Shown here piece by piece: positions 1-9,150 of a stretch of DNA of 64,000 bases (positions within the stretch are counted from its first letter, which is position 1; every line of letters begins with the position of its first letter). The notes beneath the pieces were generated by a model, which was given only the letters and a program-made list of their open reading frames with translations, was not told where the DNA came from and did no database searches. This DNA comes from Opitutales bacterium UBA5694 (GTDB lineage Bacteria; Verrucomicrobiota; Verrucomicrobiia; Opitutales; Opitutaceae). The position numbers and the translations under genes are program-made. The stretch is taken from positions 62,001 to 126,000 of the forward strand of contig DIHO01000001.1 of assembly GCA_002420185.1 (NCBI GenBank), written 5' to 3'.

Positions 1-1431
1 GGCCGCTCCATGATGGAGCCGGGGGAGTACACGATCGCGGAAGCTTTGGTCGAGTCGGGTTACAGGACCGGAATCTACGGGAAATGGCATCTAGGTGACA
101 ACTACCCGATGCGCCCAACGGATCAGGGCTTCGACGAGTCTCTCATTCATCTAGGAGGCGGACTCGGCCAGCCTTCCGAGCCCAGAGAGAACAAGCGCCG
201 TTACACCAATCCGATACTGTTCTACAACAATCAATCGATTCAAACCTACGGATATTGCACCGATGTTTATTTTGATGGGGCGATCAACTTTATCGACGAA
301 TCCCTTAAAGCGAAGCGCCCCTCCTTCACCTACATCGCAACGAACGCTCCTCACAGTCCCTACCACGACGTTCCAGAAGCCCTTTACCAGAAATACAAGA
401 ATCGGGACCTTAGCCCTATCTTGCTCGGCAATAACCATGACACGGATACGGTTGCCCGCGTATTCGCAATGATCGAGAACATTGACCAGAATGTCGGTAA
501 GCTTCTAGCTCATCTTGATAAGCGTCGGATCGCAGAAAATACCATAGTCATCTTTATGGTCGATAACGGCCCCAATACTCGACGTTACGTAGCAAACTCC
601 AGAGGTAAAAAAAATGAGGTGCACGACGGAGGTATTCGTTCGCCTTTCTACATTCGATGGCCTGCCCAAATCGATGCCGGAACGCGGGTCGAAAAAGTCT
701 CGGCCCATATTGACGTCATGCCCACCTTGCTGGAGGCAGCCCAAGCAACTTTGCCCAGCGATCATCCTTTTGACGGAAGGAGCATTCTGCCTCTCCTGAA
801 GGGTGATTCGGCAAATTGGCCCGATCGCAGTCTGATTTTGCAAATTCATCGAGGCGACGAGCCCATCCCCCTCCATCACATCGCGGTTCGTGAACAACGC
901 TGGAAGCTCGTACACCCAACGGGATTCAGCAACAGCAGCATGGCCCCCAATGTGCCCCTAGAGCTCTACGATATGGTGAGTGATCCCGCTGAAACAAAGA
1001 ATCTCTTTGAAGAGCGTCCTGAAATTGCCAATCGGCTCACACAAACCTATGAGAACTGGTTTGCCGATGTTTCTAGTACACGGCCCGATAACTACGCACC
1101 ACCGCGTATTACACTGGGAACTGAATACGAAACAAGCACCACTCTTTCTACTCAAGATCGGCGAGAAACCCAAAGTGGCGGGGAGTGGCTTCTGCAGTTC
1201 GAAGGGCGACGCCAATATGACGTCGAGTTTCTTTGGAAGGAAAACGTCAGCGATCTCGAGTTAGAACTAAAGATTGGCGACATTCTAAGCACCCTAACAA
1301 TCGAATCCGCGACAGACACAGCCCGTATCCAGAAATTAAGAATCCCTTCGGGAGAAGCATCCCTTTCCACTCGTGTCCTCAAGGGGAATAAGAAAAACAA
1401 TCCCTATCACATTGTTTTGCATCGTCGGTAG
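1..1431 (+). CDS. Sulfatase, 5'-truncated by window edge
   Basis: Arylsulfatase-type hydrolase of sulfate esters, probably acting on sulfated polysaccharide. The reading frame is open from base 1, and the first ATG at 10 lies inside the fold, because the visible protein begins just before the family motif GKWHLGD. The N-terminal part with the formylglycine CxPSR site therefore lies outside the window. Seen here are GKWHLGD, the metal-site region IVIFMVDNGP, and HDGGIRSPF with its downstream RWP. After the catalytic domain comes a C-terminal extension of about 100 residues rich in predicted beta structure. It is followed on the same strand by a second, only distantly similar sulfatase. The family is certain; the substrate cannot be told. 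Confidence 0.93.
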   Translation, partial: GRSMMEPGEYTIAEALVESGYRTGIYGKWHLGDNYPMRPTDQGFDESLIHLGGGLGQPSEPRENKRRYTNPILFYNNQSIQTYGYCTDVYFDGAINFIDESLKAKRPSFTYIATNAPHSPYHDVPEALYQKYKNRDLSPILLGNNHDTDTVARVFAMIENIDQNVGKLLAHLDKRRIAENTIVIFMVDNGPNTRRYVANSRGKKNEVHDGGIRSPFYIRWPAQIDAGTRVEKVSAHIDVMPTLLEAAQATLPSDHPFDGRSILPLLKGDSANWPDRSLILQIHRGDEPIPLHHIAVREQRWKLVHPTGFSNSSMAPNVPLELYDMVSDPAETKNLFEERPEIANRLTQTYENWFADVSSTRPDNYAPPRITLGTEYETSTTLSTQDRRETQSGGEWLLQFEGRRQYDVEFLWKENVSDLELELKIGDILSTLTIESATDTARIQKLRIPSGEASLSTRVLKGNKKNNPYHIVLHRR

Positions 1432-1492
1432 TTGTAGGAGCCGGATGACTGTCTTTCCTTTTTAAAATCTGCGATCTCATAATTCCGAAGCG

Positions 1493-1660
1493 CTAATTTC
1501 GCCTAGCCTCTACCAGCCAGTCCCAAGTTGCGAATTCCGAATTACCTTGAGGCCGATACTTGACCTTCCTCACTTTAACGATTTCAAATTGCCGTGCCCG
1601 AACTTTCATGGCATCAAATGACGAGTCTTCCCTAAAGACAAAACCCCGTACCTGAAAATT
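1493..1660 (-). pseudogene. Possible C-terminal remnant of an unidentified gene
   Basis: The minus strand of this intergenic stretch reads as about 55 codons of protein-like sequence ending in TAG at 1493-1495. It contains FEIVKVRKVKYRPQG and ends near EFATWDWLVEA. The balanced residue use, regular charge pattern and Trp-rich end look like a real C-terminus rather than chance translation. The frame stays open further upstream but then runs antisense to the sulfatase starting at 1661, so only this part is likely genuine. I do not recognise the family. A gene truncated by rearrangement is the simplest reading. Confidence 0.3.
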
Positions 1661-3061
1661 ATGACGCGCCCCAACATCCTCTGGTACTGCACCGATCAGC
1701 AACGATTTGATACCATCGGCGCCCTCGGCAATCCCCATGTCCAAACTCCCACCATCGATAGTCTCGTAAGCGAGGGAGTCGCGTTCACTAACGCCTACTG
1801 CCAGAGCCCGATCTGCACGCCGAGCCGTGCGAGTTTCATGACAGGCCTTTACCCCAGCCGTGCTCGCAACACCCGCAACGGGAATGACTCTTTCCCCGAA
1901 GACACTCCCCTCATTTCGAAGCTGATCGCGGATTCGGGATACCGTTGCGGCATGATTGGGAAATTCCATCTAGTAAGTGCGGGCAAACGCCCCGAGCCCC
2001 GGCTGGACGATGGATTCACTTATTGGCAACATTCGCACGCTCCCCGTGATGACTGGCCCGAAGGCACCCACGCCTACGCCGACTGGGTACGGAGAAAAGG
2101 AGGCGACCTCAACGCCATGAGAGAATCGGAAAACCGCATCGACCCGGAGCTTCATCAGACCACATGGGCTTCCGACTGTGCCATCGATTACATCAGCCAG
2201 GATCACGGTGGGAAACCCTGGCTGCTGAACATCAACGTGTACGACCCCCACCCTCCTTTCATTCCCCCGAAAGAATACGAAGAACGTTTCAGGGCAGCGG
2301 ACATGCCAGGGCCACATTTCAAAGAGAGCGATCTGGCCCACCAGAATTCGCTGGAATCGGTCGATTTTCAGCAGAAGCCTCGCCGACCTGAGGATTGCCA
2401 CGCCAAGTCCGCTCAGGCCAAGTACTACGCCATGATTGCCTTGATCGACGATCAGCTAGCCCGAATCCTGCAAACGCTCGATGAAACCGGTCAACGTGAA
2501 AAAACCGTAATCATATTCACATCCGACCACGGGGAAACTCTTGGCGATCATGGTCTTATGTTCAAGGGATGTCGATTCTACGAAGGGCTCGTCAAAGTCC
2601 CGCTGATATTTTCCTTCCCCAGCACGTTCCAGCCCAATCTGCAATGCGACGGCCTCGTCGAGTTATTAGACCTGTCCGCCACTCTGCTAGACATCGCCGG
2701 GCTGGACATCCCCGAATACCATCAGGGACAGACCTTAACTCCGATTCTCAAAGGTCATGAGCCCGGCAACCACATTCGTGAGTCTGCTCGTTGTGAGTAC
2801 TTCGATGCCCTCGACCCACATTTTACCGGAGGGACCGGCAGCTTCGCCACGATGTATCGGACCGAGGGCCATAAGCTTGTGGTTTATCACGACCACAATG
2901 TCGGCGAGCTCTACGACCTGCAAGAGGATCCCTGGGAGTACAACGACCTTTGGAGTGACCCCAAGCAATCAGACCTGAAGAACCGACTAATATTTGAAAG
3001 CTTCAACCAGCACGTAAACCTCACCACCAACGTAGGCTCCAAGCGCATCGCTCCGATGTAG
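1661..3061 (+). CDS. Sulfatase (466 aa)
   Basis: Sulfatase of the alkaline-phosphatase superfamily, hydrolysing sulfate esters. The ATG at 1661 leads straight into the first strand, RPNILWYCTDQQ, with the metal ligands Asp12 and Gln13. The formylglycine site ICTPSRASF has its modifiable Cys at residue 52. The second metal site is TSDHGETLGDHG, followed by a lysine (MFKG) as in the family. There is no signal peptide, which suggests a cytoplasmic enzyme acting on imported sugars or export by another route. Length is normal for the family. It sits between another sulfatase and a broken LacI-type regulator gene, which suggests this was once an inducible catabolic cluster. Confidence 0.95.
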   Translation: MTRPNILWYCTDQQRFDTIGALGNPHVQTPTIDSLVSEGVAFTNAYCQSPICTPSRASFMTGLYPSRARNTRNGNDSFPEDTPLISKLIADSGYRCGMIGKFHLVSAGKRPEPRLDDGFTYWQHSHAPRDDWPEGTHAYADWVRRKGGDLNAMRESENRIDPELHQTTWASDCAIDYISQDHGGKPWLLNINVYDPHPPFIPPKEYEERFRAADMPGPHFKESDLAHQNSLESVDFQQKPRRPEDCHAKSAQAKYYAMIALIDDQLARILQTLDETGQREKTVIIFTSDHGETLGDHGLMFKGCRFYEGLVKVPLIFSFPSTFQPNLQCDGLVELLDLSATLLDIAGLDIPEYHQGQTLTPILKGHEPGNHIRESARCEYFDALDPHFTGGTGSFATMYRTEGHKLVVYHDHNVGELYDLQEDPWEYNDLWSDPKQSDLKNRLIFESFNQHVNLTTNVGSKRIAPM

Positions 3062-3174
3062 GGTCCTCAACTATTCCTTCTGAAAGGAGAGTATTTGTCC
3101 GATGTATCGTGCCTTTTGCGTAAAGTTGCCAGGACACTCTAACGTTTGGACGACTAATCTGGCACACCCCTTAA

Positions 3175-4270
3175 ATTCTTGGCGAGATTGATAAACACCC
3201 CGATAATCATACGCCATATAAACGAACGACGTTCGCTGATATCGCCAAAAAGGCTGGAGTCTGTAGGGCCACCGTTTCGCTCAAGCTGCAGAACAATTCT
3301 AGAATACCCGAGAAAACGAGAAAACACATCAAAGAGATCGCCAACGAAATGGTTTATCACTTTAACCCTCTGATTGCCGCCAATATGGCCCAGTTTAGCC
3401 GATCAAGGGATTGGAAATGGTCATCCCCCACCATAGGGTTTCTAAACACCTTCTACGACGAGAAGCGGACAGATAAGAGAGTCGAGTGACATGTTCAAAG
3501 CCGATTCTGGAAAGGTGCCAATCGCCGAGCAAACGAACTGGGCTTTGACTTTAATTTTCTGGAATTCGACTTGTCCGCTTATCCCAGCAAACGGATACGG
3601 CAAGTCCTGATTAGTCGAAACGTATCAGGTCTAATTCTAGGTCCTCTCCGGTTTTCCAATACAAAACTAAATTTGGACTGGTCCAAATTCGCCATATCGT
3701 CGGTTGGATTCCCGAATTCGATTGGATATATTCCCAGCGTTTTCTATGACATTTTTCGATGCACACGGGATATTCTCGATTACCTTGCTCATCGAGGGTA
3801 TCGAAGAATTAGATCCATCACTGATTCGGAGGACGAGCTTCGCGGAGGCCATCTTTAGAATGCAGGACGACTAGAATACCAAAACCGTTAAATAGCCCCT
3901 GAAAATCGCGTTTCCATTTTGCGTGTTCCCAAATCGAAAATCCTATTTGAGCGTTCTAAATTCGAGTCCATGCACTCATGGTGCCCCCAAAACCAACCGG
4001 ACTTGATCATCGCTTTCTGTTCTAAGATTTTCGATTATCTTCAAAGCCTTGGCTGTAAAGTTCCCAAAGATTTCGGAATCATTTTGCTGAATTGGTCCTC
4101 TCGGACTGGTGGTTTTTCGGGCTATCGCTGATGCCACGAGGAAATTGGTGAAATTGCCGTCAATATCGTTTTCCAAACGGCTCTACAACAATGACCGCGG
4201 AGAGCTTGCCATCCCCGGAACTACTTTGCCCCGAGCCTACTTCACCGGAGGCTTCACAGTTAACTTAGTT
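3175..4270 (+). pseudogene. LacI-family transcriptional regulator, decayed
   Basis: Several frames together reconstruct a LacI/GalR repressor. Frame 1 at 3229-3489 gives the helix-turn-helix (FADIAKKAGVCRATVSL, then SRIPEKTRKHIKEIA) and a short linker, ending in TGA at 3487. The effector domain resumes near 3490, with FWKGANRRANELGF, VSGLILGPL and LDWSKFA. A further piece at 3919-4130 gives VPKDFGIILLNW, and a last piece near 4160-4270 gives LYNNDRGELAIP and GGFTV, the usual C-terminus of these regulators in Verrucomicrobiota. At least three frameshifts or stops separate the pieces, so no functional protein is expected. It lies between sulfatases and the Tm-1-like gene, which it may once have controlled. 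Confidence 0.85.
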
Positions 4271-4363
4271 ATGTCAGCAATCATTTCGGCGATCTTCCAC
4301 AAAAATTTTATCGATTTGCGAGAATACTAACGTATATGTAAATTGCCAACTAACCCTACTCCA

Positions 4364-5572
4364 ATGGCAACAATTGCAATACTAGGTACCCTCGACTCCA
4401 AGGCGGAAGAACACTCCTTTATAGCAGAGCGCATCCGTGAACGGGGACACAATGTAGCACTCATTGACGTGGGAACTGGTGGCAAACCTCAAATCACTCC
4501 CGACTACTCAAGATACGAAGTGGCCTCTGCAACAGGTGTCGATCTAAAATCTCTCATCGAACGCCACGACCGGGGAGCATGCGTCGTAGCCATGTCGGAA
4601 GCCGCTCCGATCTTCCTCGCACAGCTGGTCGAATCAGGAATAGCCGATGGCGTCGTTTCCCTAGGCGGGGGTGGTGGTACCGCCATCGGCACCGCAGCCA
4701 TGCGAGCTCTACCCATTGGCTTTCCCAAACTCATGGTGTCAACCGTGGCCAGTGGAAATACCGCGCACTACGTAGGCACCAAAGATATCGTTATGATGCC
4801 CAGCATCGTCGACGTGAGCGGACTCAATCGCATCTCTCGAACCATTTTCACCCGAGCTGCCGGAGCCATCTGCGGAATGGTCGAAGCCAAGATCGAACAG
4901 GAAGGCGGCAAGCCGCTCATCGTCGCCAGCATGTTTGGCAATACCACCACCTGTGTAAACGAAGCCAAAGCCATTCTGGAAGAAGCTGGATACGAAGTGC
5001 TCGTCTTTCACGCTACCGGATCAGGGGGACAAGCCATGGAAAGCCTAATTGAGAGCGGCATGGTTTCGGGCGTGCTCGATGTCACCATAACGGAGTGGGC
5101 AGATGAAGTGGTTGGGGCAACCTTATCCGCAGGGCCCACTCGCATGGATGCGATGACCAAGGCTAAAGTACCGGCGGTAGTCGCCCCCGGCTGTGTCGAC
5201 ATGGCAAACTTCGGGTCCCGCGAGACCGTGCCACCTGAATTTGAGGGACGGAACTTCTATATTCACAATCCACAGGTTACATTGATGCGCACCAATACAA
5301 GGGAGTGTGCGGAGATCGGAAAAGTCATTGCTATCAAAGCCAACGCAAATACCGCCCCCGTCGCTATCCTCAATCCACTTAAGGCAGTCAGCGAAATAAA
5401 CGGTGAGGGCCAGGCCTTTTACGATCAGGAAGCGGACACCGCTCTCTTCGAGGCCATTCGAACGAACGCACAGGTTGAGGTCATCGACTTTGAAGAAACC
5501 ATTAATAGTTTCGTTTTCGCCCGAGCATGTGCCGAAAAACTTCTGAAACTGATTCAACGGGGCAAACCTTGA
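4364..5572 (+). CDS. UPF0261 / Tm-1-like ATP-binding protein
   Basis: Member of UPF0261, related to the ATP-binding N-terminal domain of the tomato Tm-1 protein; its bacterial function is unproven. The protein begins MATIAILGTLDSKAEEH, a typical family start, so the ATG at 4364 is preferred over the upstream in-frame TTG at 4343. The glycine-rich stretch VSLGGGGGTAIGTAAM and the later GSGGQAMESLIESG are the nucleotide-binding elements. Length, 402 residues, is normal. In other genomes this protein often has a TIM-barrel PEP-hydrolase-like partner; none is visible here. The Tct transporter on the opposite strand and the broken LacI gene upstream are its neighbours. Confidence 0.9.
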   Translation: MATIAILGTLDSKAEEHSFIAERIRERGHNVALIDVGTGGKPQITPDYSRYEVASATGVDLKSLIERHDRGACVVAMSEAAPIFLAQLVESGIADGVVSLGGGGGTAIGTAAMRALPIGFPKLMVSTVASGNTAHYVGTKDIVMMPSIVDVSGLNRISRTIFTRAAGAICGMVEAKIEQEGGKPLIVASMFGNTTTCVNEAKAILEEAGYEVLVFHATGSGGQAMESLIESGMVSGVLDVTITEWADEVVGATLSAGPTRMDAMTKAKVPAVVAPGCVDMANFGSRETVPPEFEGRNFYIHNPQVTLMRTNTRECAEIGKVIAIKANANTAPVAILNPLKAVSEINGEGQAFYDQEADTALFEAIRTNAQVEVIDFEETINSFVFARACAEKLLKLIQRGKP

Positions 5573-5586
5573 CATACAGAGCACGC

Positions 5587-5616
5587 GAAGTCCATCAGCT
5601 TTAGGCCTAGGACTTC
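5587..5616 (+). terminator. Possible terminator hairpin after the Tm-1-like gene
   Basis: A perfect 7-base inverted repeat (GAAGTCC at 5587-5593, GGACTTC at 5610-5616) with a 16-base loop lies 14 bases after the stop codon. No U-tract follows, so intrinsic termination is only a possibility. Confidence 0.25.
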
Positions 5617-5667
5617 AGTAGCCACTCTAGTATCCTAAGTCTAACTACCCATCTAGCCAAAATCCAA

Positions 5668-5965
5668 CTACTCACGATACTGAGCCCTCAAATCGCGGGG
5701 AGAGACACCTTTCACCTCTTGGAATCGGCGATTAAAATTAGACAGGTTGTTAAATCCTGAACTGAAACAAAACTCCAAAATGCTGGCATACGTTTCGATA
5801 ATTCTTTGACTCGCCAATCCTATCCATAATTCGTTTCTATAAGGGTTAACGCTTTGCCCGTGTTCTTTTTAAAGAAGCGGGAAAACAACTTCGCATTCAC
5901 ACGCGTGCGGCCGAAGCCAATGGCTCAATCCTAATCAAGGGCTGTCGGAGATCGCCCGCTAACTG
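5668..5965 (-). pseudogene. AraC/XylS-family regulator, C-terminal remnant
   Basis: The minus strand encodes a decayed AraC DNA-binding domain. Reading from high to low coordinates: about 5900-5965 gives QPLIRIEPLASAARV; after a frameshift, about 5860-5910 gives VNAKLFSRFFKKNTGK (first helix-turn-helix); after further damage, 5668-5780 gives SILEFCFSSGFNNLSNFNRR then GVSPRDLRAQYRE and TAG. These match the two recognition helices of the family in order. No N-terminal sensor domain remains, and the TctC-TctB fusion gene ends 9 bases beyond. It was probably a sugar or carboxylate regulator; now inactive. Confidence 0.75.
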
Positions 5966-5973
5966 ATTCAGAA

Positions 5974-7314
5974 CTACAGCAACGGCACGGAAAATATCAC
6001 CGTAAAGACAAACTCGGAGCCAAGGGAAAACAGGATTGAGAGCTGTGCAATGGGCAGCAATTTCTGTTTGTTCCATTCTGCAAGGTTGATTCCCATGAGG
6101 AAAATCGCGGGAATCGTCGCATACACATAGGAGACGCCCAGTTGTAGGCAGATAACATAGGTGAGTAGTATTGCGACTACGATGATGGCCAACTTACTAT
6201 TCTCAGAATCTGTATCTGAAGTTTTGATGTGATTGCGTCCATACTTCAGGAAGACCAAAGCAGCTAAGCAAAGTACAATTCCAACGACCCAAGCCGGAAA
6301 GTCAGGCAATCCCGATGGAGGGTTGACCGCGAATCGCTTGAGCGACTCTTTTTTAACCTGTAAGTACCGATCTAATTCTTCCCCAACCCGATAGTCAGGA
6401 ATAATGGAAAGCTTCTTAAGCTCGGCTACCACAGTCGGATCCTGCCTCGCCGCATCGAGTATTTCCCGCAGTTTGTCGACGGCGGCCTGCGGCGTTCCTT
6501 TAGGAGCAAACCAATAGTACGAGTTGCCATTTTCAATCGCGAAACCTTGCTCCATCGCGGTCGGAACTTCAAGGACTCCTGGATTTCGTTCGGCGGTGAG
6601 AATCGCGATTGCCTTTATGTTCTGGTCCTTCGGCGTACCTTCGGGCGAAAGGTAGCCCACAAACTCACCCACCGAAAAGATCCCCACGTCCAAATGTCCG
6701 CCCAAGATGTGGGAGTATCGCTTTTGTCCTCCTCCTGTGGAAATATAGTTGAACCGGCTACCGGGACTAGTCTCTTCGAGTTCTTTCGCATAGAAGTATG
6801 CCGGTGAGCCAATGTCCGCTCCAAAACGGACGCTATTCGGGTTTTCCCTGGCCGCTTCGAGAAGGGAGCCGAGCCCTTGGTATGGAGAATCCTCGCGAAC
6901 AATCAGAACCAGGGACATCGTACCCAGCTGAGCAACCGGAGTAAGCTCTTCGTATCCAAAATTTGCAATACCTGCAAGCTGTGCAGCAATAAGCGCGTCG
7001 TTGTTGCACAAAAGTCGGTAGCCATCGGGTCGGGAACCCATAACATATCTTCCTCCAATCGTAGATCCGCCCCCGGGCTGATTTAGGATGACAAACGGCT
7101 GAGTGAACTTCTCGTTGGCGGCGATCGACTTTTCAATGATCCGAACAAACGTATCAGTACCGCCTCCCGCACTGTAGGGTACCACAACCTGGATTGGCTG
7201 GTTAGGGAACTGCAATGAACCGCTTCCGCTCCTCCAATTCAAGGCCTTCCACCCAACGAGCCCGCAGATGAGAACCGAGCTCACCATCGAAAAAAGTGTT
7301 CTGTTGGAGCTCAT
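5974..7314 (-). CDS. Fused TctC-TctB subunit of a tripartite tricarboxylate transporter
   Basis: One 446-residue polypeptide carrying two subunits that are normally separate. Residues about 7-25 form a hydrophobic anchor. Residues about 36-320 are a TctC/Bug-type binding protein, with QVVVPYSAGGGTDTF at the start of the fold and the ligand-loop region QPGGGSTIGGRYV. Residues about 339-358, 375-391, 393-410 and 423-445 are hydrophobic, giving one helix, a charged linker and three more helices, exactly the TctB layout. The binding domain would be tethered to the membrane on both sides. The start overlaps the tctA stop by four bases (ATGA), so the two are translationally coupled. Substrate is unknown; carboxylates are usual for the family. 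Confidence 0.88.
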   Translation of the reverse strand: MSSNRTLFSMVSSVLICGLVGWKALNWRSGSGSLQFPNQPIQVVVPYSAGGGTDTFVRIIEKSIAANEKFTQPFVILNQPGGGSTIGGRYVMGSRPDGYRLLCNNDALIAAQLAGIANFGYEELTPVAQLGTMSLVLIVREDSPYQGLGSLLEAARENPNSVRFGADIGSPAYFYAKELEETSPGSRFNYISTGGGQKRYSHILGGHLDVGIFSVGEFVGYLSPEGTPKDQNIKAIAILTAERNPGVLEVPTAMEQGFAIENGNSYYWFAPKGTPQAAVDKLREILDAARQDPTVVAELKKLSIIPDYRVGEELDRYLQVKKESLKRFAVNPPSGLPDFPAWVVGIVLCLAALVFLKYGRNHIKTSDTDSENSKLAIIVVAILLTYVICLQLGVSYVYATIPAIFLMGINLAEWNKQKLLPIAQLSILFSLGSEFVFTVIFSVPLL

Positions 7315-8801
7315 TCGGAGACGAGGGGTTCTCTGTTGAAGCCAAGGCCCTTTTTCTTGAGTCTAGGAAGGATGAGCATCACCAATGAAAGGGCCAGAAA
7401 GGCAATCGAAATGGGGCGAGTAACTATCGGGAGCCAAGAGCCGTTCGTCGCCATCAACCCCGCAGAGAGGTTGTCCTCTGCGATCGGGCCCAAAACAAAG
7501 CCGATGACGAAAGGAGCCAGAGGTATCTTGTTCGATTCGAGAAAGAAGCCCAGCCCTCCAAAAGCGACCATAACCCATATATCGAAAATGCGGTTCGATA
7601 GCGCAAACGAACCGATTACGCAGAATACCAATATAACAGGTAATAGATAGGAACTGGGGATCCTCGAAATCCTAGCGAGCCAACGCATAGAAAAGCCCAT
7701 GATCATGGCCATGGCAATATTGGCCAAGAGCATTGCCCCCATAATAGTGTATACCATCTCCGGATGCTCTCCAAAAAGGCGCGGCCCGGGTTGCAGGCCA
7801 TGGACTACAAGTGCTCCCAGCAGGACCGCTTCCACGACCGAACCAGGAAGCCCCATCGCCACCAAGGGAATGAGTGCTCCCCCGATCGTCGCATTGTTAG
7901 CGGCTTCAGCGGATACGATCCCTTCGTCGTGACCCGTGCCAAACTTCTCCCTTTTCTTCGACGAATTCTTGGCAACTGTATAAGCCGCTACCGAACCGAT
8001 GTTTGCCCCAATCCCCGGAAGAAGCCCTATCCAAGTTCCAATGACAGAAGAACGAATCATATTGAGAACCTGTCGGCGAAAATCCGCCAGTTCCAAGGAA
8101 AGCCCCTTGGTTTCGATCTCCTTCGATTGGGATTTCTTTTTCAAATTAATGATGTCCCTAAAAATCTGGTTGATAGCGAATAGCCCAATCAAGACTGGGA
8201 GTAGCTTGAAGCCGTCATTCAATGCGTTGATGCCAAACGTAAGTCGAGACTGACCCGTCGCTGCCGCGATGCCCGGCATGGAGAGCAATATGCCGAGAAA
8301 TCCGGATAGCAGCGATTTCGACAGCGACTTGCCACCTATGCTAGCGATCAGGACCAAGGCCATCAGAACTAGCGTAAAATATTCAAAGGGCCCAAACTTT
8401 GTGGAGAGAGTAGCAATGGGTTTCGCCAAGAGAACCAGGAATCCCCACGAAATCACTCCCCCCACAAAAGATGCCATAACCGCCAGCCCGAGCGCCCTTT
8501 CAGGCTGCCCCTTTTGAGCCATCGGATAGCCATCGAAAGTTGTCACGATCGATGCTGGGGTTCCCGGCATACGAAGAAGCGTCGCCGTTACCATTCCACC
8601 GCTAATCGCACCGACATAGATGCTGATCAGTAAAGTGAGGGCGTACTGGGGGTTTGCTCCATAGGTAAGTGGCAACACGAGAGCAATCAGCATCGTCCCT
8701 GTCAGGCCGGGTATTGCCCCCACAAATACGCCTAGCGAGGTACCGAGAAGTATCAGGAAAAGGCCGGTAGGAGTAAAGAGCAGTTGAATAGCTTCTTGCA
8801 T
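7311..8801 (-). CDS. tctA: TctA large membrane subunit of a tripartite tricarboxylate transporter
   Basis: Large integral membrane subunit that carries the substrate across the inner membrane using an ion gradient. At 496 residues with about 10-12 hydrophobic segments it matches the TctA family. Family motifs are visible: GAIPGLTGTMLIALVLPLTY near the N-terminus, GGISGGMV-like GAISGGMVTATLLRMPGTPA, and the second repeat GLLPGIGANIGSVAAYTVAK. It is the first gene of a two-gene minus-strand operon, followed with an ATGA overlap by the fused TctC-TctB gene. Order (A, then C-B) is the reverse of the classical tctCBA operon. The ATG at 8801 gives the normal N-terminus. Confidence 0.95.
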   Translation of the reverse strand: MQEAIQLLFTPTGLFLILLGTSLGVFVGAIPGLTGTMLIALVLPLTYGANPQYALTLLISIYVGAISGGMVTATLLRMPGTPASIVTTFDGYPMAQKGQPERALGLAVMASFVGGVISWGFLVLLAKPIATLSTKFGPFEYFTLVLMALVLIASIGGKSLSKSLLSGFLGILLSMPGIAAATGQSRLTFGINALNDGFKLLPVLIGLFAINQIFRDIINLKKKSQSKEIETKGLSLELADFRRQVLNMIRSSVIGTWIGLLPGIGANIGSVAAYTVAKNSSKKREKFGTGHDEGIVSAEAANNATIGGALIPLVAMGLPGSVVEAVLLGALVVHGLQPGPRLFGEHPEMVYTIMGAMLLANIAMAMIMGFSMRWLARISRIPSSYLLPVILVFCVIGSFALSNRIFDIWVMVAFGGLGFFLESNKIPLAPFVIGFVLGPIAEDNLSAGLMATNGSWLPIVTRPISIAFLALSLVMLILPRLKKKGLGFNREPLVSE

Positions 8802-8917
8802 CGATGGGTTTTAGGAGCGCCTTCAAGTTGGGCATTGACGGGGGAGAATTGTCAAGAGTTCGCGGGAGTTTCCAACCCTTTCTGTCGATCGACCCCAAAA
8901 GCAATCCTTCGATGAGA

Positions 8918-8931
8918 ATACTGACCAGTAT
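8918..8931. promoter_or_regulatory. Palindromic operator candidate between tctA and the sugar importer
   Basis: ATACTG-AC-CAGTAT is a perfect 6-base inverted repeat with a 2-base spacer in the 349-base divergent intergenic region. A related string (GAATACTAACGTATAT) lies at 4323-4338, just before the Tm-1-like gene. Both could be sites for one regulator. The rest of 8802-9150 shows no gene. Confidence 0.3.
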
Positions 8932-9150
8932 ATCCTATTCAACACTTGGGCCCCATCGGCGGCTTCAATCCCCCTGTTTCTCCATTTTCTCTGGCAGTCC
9001 ATCGGCCCTAAAATCTGTCCAATGCCAAGAATGCGGCAATTATATGGCTGGGCTCGAAAAACTTCTTCTCAAAGATAGACACTCTCCAATATTTTAATTG
9101 AAGCAACCAATGCAAAGTAGTATCAAGAACCCTCACTTCCATCAATCGCT

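Noticed and set aside
1661..1969. Upstream (higher-coordinate) part of the minus-strand frame at 1493-1969
   Set aside because: It runs antisense to the N-terminus of the sulfatase; only the part outside the sulfatase is considered possibly real.
4579..5052. 157-residue plus-strand frame inside the Tm-1-like gene
   Set aside because: Overlaps a well-supported gene in another frame; Arg/His/Ser-rich composition is that of a shadow frame.
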